Shown one piece after another: positions 19,699-27,968 of a DNA stretch of 64,000 bases. The notes under the pieces were generated by a model, which worked only from the letters and a program-made list of their open reading frames with translations, was not told where the DNA came from and did no database searches. Each line of letters starts with the position of its first letter. Position 1 is the first letter of the stretch. The position numbers were made by a program, and so were the translations under genes. The DNA is from a virus: IMG/VR virus record IMGVR_UViG_3300047445_000153, positions 1 to 64,000 of that record; one strand, written 5' to 3'.

Positions 19699-22600
19699 AT
19701 GGCAGATAAACAGCAGATCAAGGACTTCAAGATCGGTCTCGGCCCTGCCGAGGACACGTTCAAGAAGTACGACCAGCTCTCTGACGTTCTGAAGCAGGTC
19801 TACAACGACCTTCTGAAGATCAAGGAAGTCGGTGCGAAGATCACCATCGGTGCGGTGGATCAAGCTTTCACCAGGGAGCTTGGTGGTCTGCAACGTGAGA
19901 TGCGTACGCTTCTCAACGCCCTCCGCTCCGGGAGCCCGAACGCACAGTTCAACTCCGCGACCCTCTCGGGCGCGAATCAGTCGCGTACCTTTCAGGACAA
20001 GAACGTCCCCCTGCTGGCGAACAAGCAGCTCAACGCCTACTACGAGCGGCGTGCGCTGCTCGACAAGAACCTCTCCGTCACGGCTGAGGCGAATCGCAAG
20101 TACGCCAAAGACCAGATCAGCCTCAACGGTGAGATCGAGAAGACGCTCAAGCGTGTCACCGCCGCGCAAGAGCAGTACAAGCAGGCGTTGATCGACGGCG
20201 ACCGGGTGGTCTCGGATAGCGCCAAGCGTGAACTGCGCCAAGGCCGCGATCGCCTGGAACAACTTCAGAAAGAGCTAGAGCTGCGCCAGCTCGGCTCGAA
20301 GGTGCGCCTCGGGCGTGCACTCGATCAGGGGCAGCCGAAGGTCACGCAGGTTGCGCGTGATCAGCTTGAACAGCTCGACGCTGACAAGCAGACGCTCGCC
20401 CTGGCTCGTCGTGCGGCAGCGGCAGCGCAGCGCCAAGCCGAGTCTCAATCCAGGCAGGAGCTGGATCGCCTTGGCAGGCAGATGCAGAGCGCGCAGGTCG
20501 AGGACAACCGGAGGACGGTCTCTGACTCCGTGAAGCTCGAAACGAACATCCGCCGCGCCGAGTTGTGGAAGCGGATGGACGACGCAAGGAAAGAAGCGGC
20601 GCTCGAAAAGGCAATGCGTCAGGCCTTCGCTGAAGACGCGCGTCGTGACCGCGCGCAAGAGGCACGACTCGATAGCCAGATCCGTCAAGCCGAACTCTGG
20701 AAGCGGATGGATGACGCGCAGAAGGAAGCCGCGCTAGAAAAGATGATGCGGCAGGCCGCTGCCGAGGACAAGCGCCGCACGCTCGCCCAAGCGAACGCGC
20801 TCGAAGCGAACGTGCGCCGCGCCGAGCTGTGGAAGCGGATGGACGATGCGAAGAAGGAAGCTGCGCTCGAAAAGGCAATGCAGCAGGCCTTCGCTGAAGA
20901 CGCACGCCGCACCCGGCAGCAGGACGCTCAGCTCGACGCGAATATTCGCCGCGCGCAAGTCTGGAAGCGGATGGATGACGCGAAGAAGGATGCTGCGCTT
21001 GAGAAGGCTCTGCGGCAGGCCTACGCCGAGGACGCACGTCGCGAGGCCGCGAAGCAGAATGCCACCCCCGCTGCGCAATCCGCACGCGACGCGCAGACGC
21101 GCCAGCGCCGTTACCGGCAGGCCTTCGGCGACGGTGGTGCTGCCATCGCGCTGACGCAGACTGCACTGCTCGCCAACTACACGATCACTCAGGGCTTCAT
21201 CAATGCGTTTGCGAACGCGATCCGCTTCACCGTCGAGTACGAGGAAGCGCTGGCCCACCTGAAGACGATCGCTGGTGCCACGCAAGGCCAGATGACAGAG
21301 CTGTCGGCGACGATCGAGGGTGTCTCGAACGCGACCCGCTACAGCGCGGTGGACCTGACGAAAGCTGCTGCCGCCCTGTCGGAGACGGGTGTCACCGTGG
21401 GCCAGATGGGCGTCGCGCTCAAGGGCGTGGCAGACCTCGCGACGGCAACAGGTGAGGACTTCAACCAGACTGTCGAGACCGTTACCGGCGCGCTCGGCGC
21501 GTTCAAGCTGTCAGCGACCGACACTGTCCAGATCACGAACCAGATCGCGCAGGCAGTCAACTCGTCGCGCCTGACAATGGACAAGCTGCGCACGTCGATC
21601 GAAACGGCGGGCGAGACCGCGAGCGAAGCCGGTGTCTCGTTCAAGGACATGCTGGCTGCAACCGTGGCCATCACTGACAACGGCACCGCCTCGGGCGCAA
21701 CGCTCGGCGGTGGTCTGCGCCAGTTGCTGATCGACCTTGAGAAGCCCAGCAAGGCGCTGAAGGCGATCCTCGACCAGCTCGGCCTCACGCAAGAGGACAT
21801 CAGCGTCAAGACGCATGGCTTGGCGGGCGCGCTGCAAAACCTGAAGGACGCGGGCTTCACGTCGGCCGACGCGTTGCAGGCGTTCGAAGCACGTAGCGCC
21901 TCGGCGTTCACCGCGCTGTCGAACAACCTGCCCCGCATGGCTGAGTTCCAGCAGTCGCTGAACAACACCGACGCGGCGGCACGTGCCAACGCCGAGCAGT
22001 TCAACACGCTCGGCGCGCAGTTCGATCGCTTCAAGAATCAGGCAAGCGCGCTGGCGGGTGACGCGTTCAAGCCCCTGCTCGATGGCTTCAAGAATTTGCT
22101 GAAGGTGACCTCTGACGCGTCGGCCTTCTTGCGTGAGTTCGAGACAACTGTCGAGGTCGTCGGCATCGCGGTCGGAACCGGCACGCTCGCGGTGGGGATG
22201 GCCTATTTGGGCAAATTGATCGGAGGCCTCTCGGGGCTCCTGTTCGTGAGCGCGGAGGCCTCGGTCGGGATGGCCGCGATGGGTGCTGCCATCGGCCCAG
22301 TCGTCGCCCTGATCGCGGGGCTCGGGGCGGGCATCGCCTACTTCGTGTCGAAGGCCAAGGAGGCTGAGGACACGTTCGACAAGCAGCGCACCGCCGTCAA
22401 CGGCGCGAAGGACGCGATGCAGGAGTCGAAGCAGGCCTACGACAGCGTCGGCAAGCAGATCGACACGCTGCGCAGCAAGACGCAGGCCCTGAACAACGAC
22501 AAGGGCGCGCTGAAGAGCGCAACTGATGACGCGGCGCAGCAGTTCGAGAAGTACGGCGTTCAGCTCGACAAAAGCGGGATCGAGAAGACGCAAGACCTGA

Positions 22601-25600
22601 TCGACAAGCTGGAGGACCTTCGCCACCAGCTGGCCAAGCGCTACGAGATGAACACCGACGTGCTCAGCTCGCAGCTGGGCGTCATGATCGACAAGGCGCG
22701 GGAAGCGGCGGGTGAGCGCGCGAGGGATCTTCAAGGGCGTGCGACCGCAGGCCCGAGCGACAAGATCCGAGCGGCGCTGGCAGGAGATGCCCCGAACGTC
22801 GACGTCGGCGAGGGCTTCCTCTCACAAAATGAGAAGAACCAGAGCCGCTTCGGGTTGCTGCCCGGTCGCAAGCAATCGCAGGGGTTCCTCCCGCTGGACA
22901 CGGGCTTGACTGCCGAGACCATTCCGGCTGTCCTCCAGTACCTGAAGGATCTGGGTGTGGACGTGACGGAGCAGGTCAAGGCGGGCTTCGAGGACGTCGC
23001 GGGTATCCACGGCCAGCCTAACAACCTCGTGGCCCAAGCAGCGGCTCGTACGGCCATCAGCGACGCCGTACAGAAGGCTGGCCAGCGCGGACGCGCGGCT
23101 GACGTCACCGTAGACGACAAGAAGATCGCAGCGGGGACCGTCCAGGCACTGACGAACCTGCTGGACAACGTTACGAAGGTGTCGCAGAGCGTCCAGGCCG
23201 CAGAGGGCTTCGAGCGCGACAAGAAGAACGCTGACAAGTCATCGGCAAACCAGAAGTTCGCGAACGGCAACCCCGACGCGCAGGCGCTCGCCGCTACCGT
23301 TAAGGCCGCAACGCAAGCCACGGAGAACGTACTCGGTGCCGCCTCTGGGCCGGTCGAGCGCGTCTGGTCTGCGCTCAAGCTTCAGGAGACGGGCAACCGC
23401 CAGTTCGACAAGTTCGGCAACCCGCAGAGGTCGATGCCGGGGGACCCTGACAGCCCGGTCGGCATCGCGCAGATCCGCCCGAGCACGGCCCGCGAGGTCG
23501 CCGCGAAGAACGGTATCCCGTTCGACCTGAACGCGCTCAACACGGACTCGGCCTACAACGAAAAGCTTGGCAAGCTCTACCTCGGGCAGCAGATTCAGCG
23601 GTACGGCGGCGACGTCAACCTCGGCCTTGCAGCCTACAACTGGGGGCCGGGGAAGTTCGACAACTTCCTCGGCCAGAAGACAAAGGACGGACGGTCTTAT
23701 GACTACCGCGACCCGACCGGTGTCACGAAGGACGAGTTCCTTCAGCTGCTCTCGCAGGCCAGCCCCGAGACTGGCCGGTACGTGTCGACGGTTGGACGTG
23801 GCATCGGCGCGCTTGGCCGTCTGAACAACCTTGAAGGCAACTCGGGCCTCATGAAGCAGAGCGAGGACAACAGCGCGCTGCTGCGTCAACTCGAAGCCAA
23901 ACTGGCTGAGGCGACGACCGAGCCTGAAAAGGAGTTTCTGAAGGGGCAGATCGATGACCTGCAAACTGCACAGACCTCGATTCGTTCGAGGCTGGAGTCA
24001 GCTCGTGCTGAAGCCGCTACGGCACTGAAGAAGACCGATCAGGCCGCAGCCCGCGCGCTCAAGGCGCAGCTCGCCAAGACCGATCAGGAGATGCAGGGGA
24101 CGCTGGATCCGGATAAGGCCGAGGCCCTTGGCGTGAAGGCCGTTACGCTCATCACGGACGAGTACAAAGGCCACATCGAAACGCTTGAACGGTCGAGCGC
24201 GAAGATGGGCAAGACCGGTGAGTACTCGGATGAGGTCAAGGAACAACTTGAGTCGCTGCGCACCGAGATGGACGCAGCCGTCAAGACGCAGATCGAGAAG
24301 AACGCGCAGCACGTCGGAGCGCTGAAAGAGCGGATCCGACAGGAAGAGTTCAAGTCGGAGATGCGTGCGAGCGACCGGGCCTTCGCCTCCTTCATGAACA
24401 AGCTGAAGCAGGACGAGCAGACCCGTGCCGTGCAAATGGCCATTGACCTGAAGCAGAACGCTCGCCCGGTGACGGAGGACCAAGCGCAAGCTCAGTTCAT
24501 GGGCGACCCGCGCTTCGCCGGACGCTTCAGCGGCGTTCAACGCCAGAGCCTGTCCATGAAGGCTGCTGCGGATCAGGACGCCACCGACGCGAAGGACTTG
24601 GTCACCTACTCAGCGAACCTACGCGCGCTTCAAGAGTTGCGAGCCAGGGCAGAGCGGGAACTCGCCAAGACGGCGGGACTGGGTGATGAAGGTGATGGGA
24701 CGAAGGGCTCCGCGACGGGGCTGTTCGCGAAACGCGACGCGCTGGCACCAAGCCTGCGGCCGGAAGATCAGGCCGAGTTCAAGCGCACCGAGGATGAGAT
24801 CACCCGCCTTTCGGCTAAACGCCAGCAGTCGCAGGCCGAGATCACTGACCTGAAGAACAAGGAAGTCTCGCTCACGGAGAAGCAAGCGCAGCTCGAAGCG
24901 AAGATGGCCGCGAAGAACGAGGCAACTCCGTTTGGGCTGATGGAGGGGATCAACGCAGCGAACCAGAACTTCCTCACGACGCACGACCAGATGGCGCTGG
25001 CCCTCGACGACTACAACCAGCTGCTCAACCAGTCGACCAACGCCTTCGCCAAGTTCTTCGACGACATCCTCACGGGGTCGAAGAGCGCGGGCGAAGCGAT
25101 CAAGGATTTCGCGCGCTCGTTCCTGCAAGCGATGTTGCAGATCCTCGAACAGCAGGCCGCGCTGGCTGTCGTGAAGTCGATCATCGGAGCGTTCGGGGGT
25201 GGTGGGAGTGGTGTGGGCGGTGGCGCTGGGATGACGGGTGGCTTCGACTCAGCCGGTACGGCCTTCGCAATCCAAGGTGGTGTCGTGAGCGCAGGCGGCA
25301 CCATTACGCGCGGTGGTTCGATGCGCCGTTACATCGGCGGCGGCAAGGTGCAAGGTCCGATAAACACGCGCGACTCGGTCCACGCCCTGCTCCAACCGGG
25401 CGAAGTGGTGATGAACACGAGCGCGGTGGACTCGGTCGGGGAGGACTTCTTGAACGGCCTGAACGCGCAAGGCAACCGGGTGGTCTCGAAGAGCACACCG
25501 GCCCCGCAAGCGAAGCGCGAGAAGCAGCCTGACCACGTCAACGTCTGGGTAGTGGCGCCTGACCAGAAGCCGCAGCTCGGCCCGCGCGATGTCCTGGCCA

Positions 25601-25674
25601 CGATCTCCGATGACATCATCCGCGGTGGCTCGACGAAACAGCTGATCAAGCAGGTAGCAATGGGACAAGTCTAA
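19699..25674 (+). CDS. Tape measure protein with lytic transglycosylase domain
   Basis: 1991 aa. Residues 100-480 are coiled coil, including four 44-residue repeats (285-460). Residues about 500-720 are the conserved tape-measure core (TELSATIEGVSNATRYSAVD; SGATLGGGLRQLLIDLEKP). Residues about 818-880 are hydrophobic membrane-prone segments. Residues about 1217-1340 are an SLT-type muramidase: catalytic Glu in LKLQETGN, then GIAQIRPSTA and GLAAYNWGPGKF. Long helices follow, and a Gly-rich end with LLQPGEVVMNTSAV. It sets tail length and is ejected to cut peptidoglycan and help DNA entry. At roughly 0.15 nm per residue it predicts a tail near 300 nm, which is an estimate only. Confidence 0.95.
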   Translation: MADKQQIKDFKIGLGPAEDTFKKYDQLSDVLKQVYNDLLKIKEVGAKITIGAVDQAFTRELGGLQREMRTLLNALRSGSPNAQFNSATLSGANQSRTFQDKNVPLLANKQLNAYYERRALLDKNLSVTAEANRKYAKDQISLNGEIEKTLKRVTAAQEQYKQALIDGDRVVSDSAKRELRQGRDRLEQLQKELELRQLGSKVRLGRALDQGQPKVTQVARDQLEQLDADKQTLALARRAAAAAQRQAESQSRQELDRLGRQMQSAQVEDNRRTVSDSVKLETNIRRAELWKRMDDARKEAALEKAMRQAFAEDARRDRAQEARLDSQIRQAELWKRMDDAQKEAALEKMMRQAAAEDKRRTLAQANALEANVRRAELWKRMDDAKKEAALEKAMQQAFAEDARRTRQQDAQLDANIRRAQVWKRMDDAKKDAALEKALRQAYAEDARREAAKQNATPAAQSARDAQTRQRRYRQAFGDGGAAIALTQTALLANYTITQGFINAFANAIRFTVEYEEALAHLKTIAGATQGQMTELSATIEGVSNATRYSAVDLTKAAAALSETGVTVGQMGVALKGVADLATATGEDFNQTVETVTGALGAFKLSATDTVQITNQIAQAVNSSRLTMDKLRTSIETAGETASEAGVSFKDMLAATVAITDNGTASGATLGGGLRQLLIDLEKPSKALKAILDQLGLTQEDISVKTHGLAGALQNLKDAGFTSADALQAFEARSASAFTALSNNLPRMAEFQQSLNNTDAAARANAEQFNTLGAQFDRFKNQASALAGDAFKPLLDGFKNLLKVTSDASAFLREFETTVEVVGIAVGTGTLAVGMAYLGKLIGGLSGLLFVSAEASVGMAAMGAAIGPVVALIAGLGAGIAYFVSKAKEAEDTFDKQRTAVNGAKDAMQESKQAYDSVGKQIDTLRSKTQALNNDKGALKSATDDAAQQFEKYGVQLDKSGIEKTQDLIDKLEDLRHQLAKRYEMNTDVLSSQLGVMIDKAREAAGERARDLQGRATAGPSDKIRAALAGDAPNVDVGEGFLSQNEKNQSRFGLLPGRKQSQGFLPLDTGLTAETIPAVLQYLKDLGVDVTEQVKAGFEDVAGIHGQPNNLVAQAAARTAISDAVQKAGQRGRAADVTVDDKKIAAGTVQALTNLLDNVTKVSQSVQAAEGFERDKKNADKSSANQKFANGNPDAQALAATVKAATQATENVLGAASGPVERVWSALKLQETGNRQFDKFGNPQRSMPGDPDSPVGIAQIRPSTAREVAAKNGIPFDLNALNTDSAYNEKLGKLYLGQQIQRYGGDVNLGLAAYNWGPGKFDNFLGQKTKDGRSYDYRDPTGVTKDEFLQLLSQASPETGRYVSTVGRGIGALGRLNNLEGNSGLMKQSEDNSALLRQLEAKLAEATTEPEKEFLKGQIDDLQTAQTSIRSRLESARAEAATALKKTDQAAARALKAQLAKTDQEMQGTLDPDKAEALGVKAVTLITDEYKGHIETLERSSAKMGKTGEYSDEVKEQLESLRTEMDAAVKTQIEKNAQHVGALKERIRQEEFKSEMRASDRAFASFMNKLKQDEQTRAVQMAIDLKQNARPVTEDQAQAQFMGDPRFAGRFSGVQRQSLSMKAAADQDATDAKDLVTYSANLRALQELRARAERELAKTAGLGDEGDGTKGSATGLFAKRDALAPSLRPEDQAEFKRTEDEITRLSAKRQQSQAEITDLKNKEVSLTEKQAQLEAKMAAKNEATPFGLMEGINAANQNFLTTHDQMALALDDYNQLLNQSTNAFAKFFDDILTGSKSAGEAIKDFARSFLQAMLQILEQQAALAVVKSIIGAFGGGGSGVGGGAGMTGGFDSAGTAFAIQGGVVSAGGTITRGGSMRRYIGGGKVQGPINTRDSVHALLQPGEVVMNTSAVDSVGEDFLNGLNAQGNRVVSKSTPAPQAKREKQPDHVNVWVVAPDQKPQLGPRDVLATISDDIIRGGSTKQLIKQVAMGQV
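20551..21078 (+). repeat. Four 132-bp tandem repeats in the tape measure
   Basis: Units start at 20551, 20683, 20815 and 20947. Each encodes 44 residues of the form RRAELWKRMDDAKKEAALEK followed by a basic/acidic helix. They are well conserved in DNA and protein. Unequal recombination would change tail length in steps of 44 residues. Confidence 0.9.
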
Positions 25675-26066
25675 TGGCCATCTCGCCGACATTTGATTTT
25701 TCAAACCACATGGTTGAGGAGAAGTACCCGGATCCGGGTACTACGGTCGTGCTCGGCAACTCATATCGGTTTGCTACGCCCCCAACGTCGCCCGATCAAC
25801 GCATCTTCGTTCTCTCCTTTGAGTCGATGTGGCGCGGCATCACGGCCAACGGCGCGATGGACTCGACCACGAACTACAAGAACAACGCGGGGGCTCTGCT
25901 CCTGTTCTACGAGAACTACAAGCTTCACAAGACCTTCCAGTACCCCCACCCGTGGCTAGGCCTCCTGAACGTTCGCTTCAGCAAGCCGCTAGAACTTCCG
26001 AAGGGTGTGAAGGGTGGAGACGGCTGGACGGAAGGCTTCAGCCTTGAATTCGTGGAGATGCCATGA
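25674..26066 (+). CDS. Minor tail protein, M-like position
   Basis: 130 aa overlapping the tape measure stop (TAATGG). It contains MVEEKYPDPGTTVVLGNSYR, FESMWRGITANG and YENYKLHKTFQYPHPWLGLL. It is the first gene after the tape measure, the place of lambda gpM, a tail-tip component. Beta-rich, no known catalytic motif. It overlaps the next gene by 4 nt. Confidence 0.65.
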   Translation: MAISPTFDFSNHMVEEKYPDPGTTVVLGNSYRFATPPTSPDQRIFVLSFESMWRGITANGAMDSTTNYKNNAGALLLFYENYKLHKTFQYPHPWLGLLNVRFSKPLELPKGVKGGDGWTEGFSLEFVEMP

Positions 26067-26560
26067 CGATCGACACAATTCCGCAGACCCACATCGACGA
26101 TGCGTACAAGCTTGATGCAGACGCGAAGATCGACTTGTTCAAGATCGTCCTCAACCAGATCGGTGGGAGCACCACTGTCTGCGTGACCGCGAGGAAGGAT
26201 GTGGTGTGGCAGGGCCTGACGTTCGAGTCTATCCCGGTCAGCTTGACGCAGGAAGGTGCAAATGCAACCGGTGAGTGGAAGCGTCCGAAGTTCACGCTCG
26301 CAAACCCTGACGGTGTCTGGTCAGCGTTCATCGCGCAGGGCAAGCTTGATGGTGCGCAGATCACACGCTACCGCGTGCTGCTCTCACACCTGATCGCAAA
26401 CGCGGGCATCTTCCAGATGAACACGTGGCGTATCTCGAAACCTCTTCAGCTGAATAAGACCCTCGCGACATTCGAGCTGCGCTCGCCTCTCGACGGACAG
26501 CAGTTCCTGCTGCCGGGTCGAGCCTTCTATCCACCTGAATACCCGCATGTCTCTCTTTGA
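26063..26560 (+). CDS. Minor tail protein L-like
   Basis: 165 aa. KIDLFKIVLNQIGGSTTVCV, VWQGLTFESIPVSLTQEGAN and the ending RAFYPPEYPHVSL match the N-terminal part of lambda L-type tail-tip proteins (DUF1833-like). The iron-sulfur C-terminal domain of lambda L is absent. It would form part of the baseplate hub ring. Co-translated with its neighbours (4-nt overlap before, 14-nt overlap after). Confidence 0.75.
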   Translation: MTIDTIPQTHIDDAYKLDADAKIDLFKIVLNQIGGSTTVCVTARKDVVWQGLTFESIPVSLTQEGANATGEWKRPKFTLANPDGVWSAFIAQGKLDGAQITRYRVLLSHLIANAGIFQMNTWRISKPLQLNKTLATFELRSPLDGQQFLLPGRAFYPPEYPHVSL

Positions 26561-27065
26561 AAAGTACACCGAGGGCTACGAAGGCATCCCGTATGTAGTC
26601 GGACGAGACGACTGCTACGGTCTCGTGCGCCGCTGGATGGCCGACAAGTACGGCATGAAGCTGACCAACTACGCTCGACCGTTCGGATTCGACGATTCTG
26701 GCCTGAACCTCCTCACGGACTACTTCAACCGTGAGGGGTTTCAGATTGTGTGCGTGCCGTTCAATCGACTGGAGATCGGTGACCTGTTGATGATGCGGCT
26801 CGCGAACCGGAGTGGCCACGCGAATCACATCGGGGTCTATGTCGGCAACGGCTACATGCTGCACCACTTGTTCAACCAGAAGTCGGTCGCGGACCCTCTC
26901 ACTGACAGATGGACGGGTCGCGTGCTGGACGTCATCCGCCATCCCGACATCACTGCGAAGAACCTGGAGCTGGTAGAGAAGGTCGACATCATGAACTTCC
27001 TACCTCCGCACTTGAGGGCAAGATATGAACGAATTACTGCTGGCTCTGTGGAACCCGCAGGTTGA
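26547..27065 (+). CDS. NlpC/P60 peptidase, tail-tip (K C-terminal-like)
   Basis: 172 aa. Cys23 in VVGRDDCYGLVRRW is the nucleophile and His94 in GHANHIGVYVGNGYMLHH the base of the NlpC/P60 fold. It would cleave peptidoglycan peptide bonds at infection or process the tail tip. In lambda K this domain is fused after a JAB-type domain. Here the two are separate genes in the opposite order, overlapping by 41 nt. The rest of the length is normal for the domain plus a short C-terminal extension (VDIMNFLPPHLRARYERITA). Confidence 0.88.
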   Translation: MSLFEKYTEGYEGIPYVVGRDDCYGLVRRWMADKYGMKLTNYARPFGFDDSGLNLLTDYFNREGFQIVCVPFNRLEIGDLLMMRLANRSGHANHIGVYVGNGYMLHHLFNQKSVADPLTDRWTGRVLDVIRHPDITAKNLELVEKVDIMNFLPPHLRARYERITAGSVEPAG

Positions 27066-27390
27066 GCGCTGCGGCTTTGTGCTTGATGACGGGTCGATCG
27101 TCGAGTGTCCTAACGTTGATCCGAACCCCGAGAAATCCTTTGAAATCAGTCCGGACTCCATCGGACAATACGAGGGCCGCGTGTCGGCCACTTGGCACAC
27201 GCACCCCCGAACTGGGCCGAACCTTTCGGTCGAGGACTATCGGGCCTTCCAAAGCTACCCCGACTGGTTCCACTACATCGTCAGCGAAAGCGAGGTCTGG
27301 TGCTACTACGTACGGAACAAGGCGGTGATACTCCATGAAGACGATCTATCTGCATGGCTCCCTGAAGGAGCTGCATCCAGAACCGATTAA
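27025..27390 (+). CDS. JAB/MPN metalloprotease-like protein (K N-terminal-like)
   Basis: 121 aa. The JAMM zinc motif is complete: Glu near residue 14 (VERCGFV), H58-T-H60-P and then S68-V-E-D71 in PRTGPNLSVEDYR. In lambda-like phages this domain forms the first half of gpK. It overlaps both the NlpC/P60 gene before it and the I-like gene after it (56 nt), so the three are tightly coupled. Its substrate is unknown; a role in tail-tip maturation is the usual assumption. Confidence 0.85.
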   Translation: MNELLLALWNPQVERCGFVLDDGSIVECPNVDPNPEKSFEISPDSIGQYEGRVSATWHTHPRTGPNLSVEDYRAFQSYPDWFHYIVSESEVWCYYVRNKAVILHEDDLSAWLPEGAASRTD

Positions 27391-27967
27391 GGTCCACGCC
27401 GACACGGTGGCCGAAGCCCTGTCGATCTTGAGGCAGTACCCCGGCTTTGACGTGGAGAATCCCACCCCGGTACGCGTGAAGGGCGTAGAGTGCCGCGACG
27501 CCGTCTATGCGCCGACCGAGCTGGAAGAGCTGCACATCTACCCCGCTCTCGCTGGCTCGGGTGGCAACGGCGGTCTGTTTCAGATCATCATTGGCGTGGT
27601 GATGGTTATCGTCGGCATCGTGCTTAGCGTCTTCGGGTACGGCGCTGGCACACCGCTGATTACGAGCGGTGCGATGATGATCCTGGGGGGCATCCTCCAG
27701 ATGCTCGCGCCAACCCCGAAGTCGAACACTGGCAGCTCAGACCAGTCGCTCTATGTCCCCTCGAACCAGAACACCGTGAAGATCGGCACGCGCATCCCGC
27801 TGATCTATGGCCGCGTGCGTCACTTCGGGCACTACCTGTCGTTCAACGTCGACTCGAAGCGCCTGGACGACAGCACCATGAACCTTGCTGGCTACTGTAG
27901 CGGTCGCACCGACGCCAACGGGAACCGATACTCCTACGGCCAGGATGGCCACTGCCTGCTCGCATAA
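27335..27967 (+). CDS. Tail assembly protein I-like
   Basis: 210 aa. The N-terminal ubiquitin-like fold (MKTIYLHGSLKELHPEPIKV ... VAEALSILRQYPGF) is followed by a Gly-rich hydrophobic pair of helices (IIIGVVMVIVGIVLSVFGYG; GAMMILGGILQMLAPTP). This is the arrangement of lambda gpI, which is needed for tail-tip assembly but not retained in the virion. The C-terminal region (IGTRIPLIYGRVRHFGHYLS) resembles the start of J-type proteins. It is followed one base later by the J-like gene. Confidence 0.82.
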   Translation: MKTIYLHGSLKELHPEPIKVHADTVAEALSILRQYPGFDVENPTPVRVKGVECRDAVYAPTELEELHIYPALAGSGGNGGLFQIIIGVVMVIVGIVLSVFGYGAGTPLITSGAMMILGGILQMLAPTPKSNTGSSDQSLYVPSNQNTVKIGTRIPLIYGRVRHFGHYLSFNVDSKRLDDSTMNLAGYCSGRTDANGNRYSYGQDGHCLLA

Positions 27968-27968
27968 T

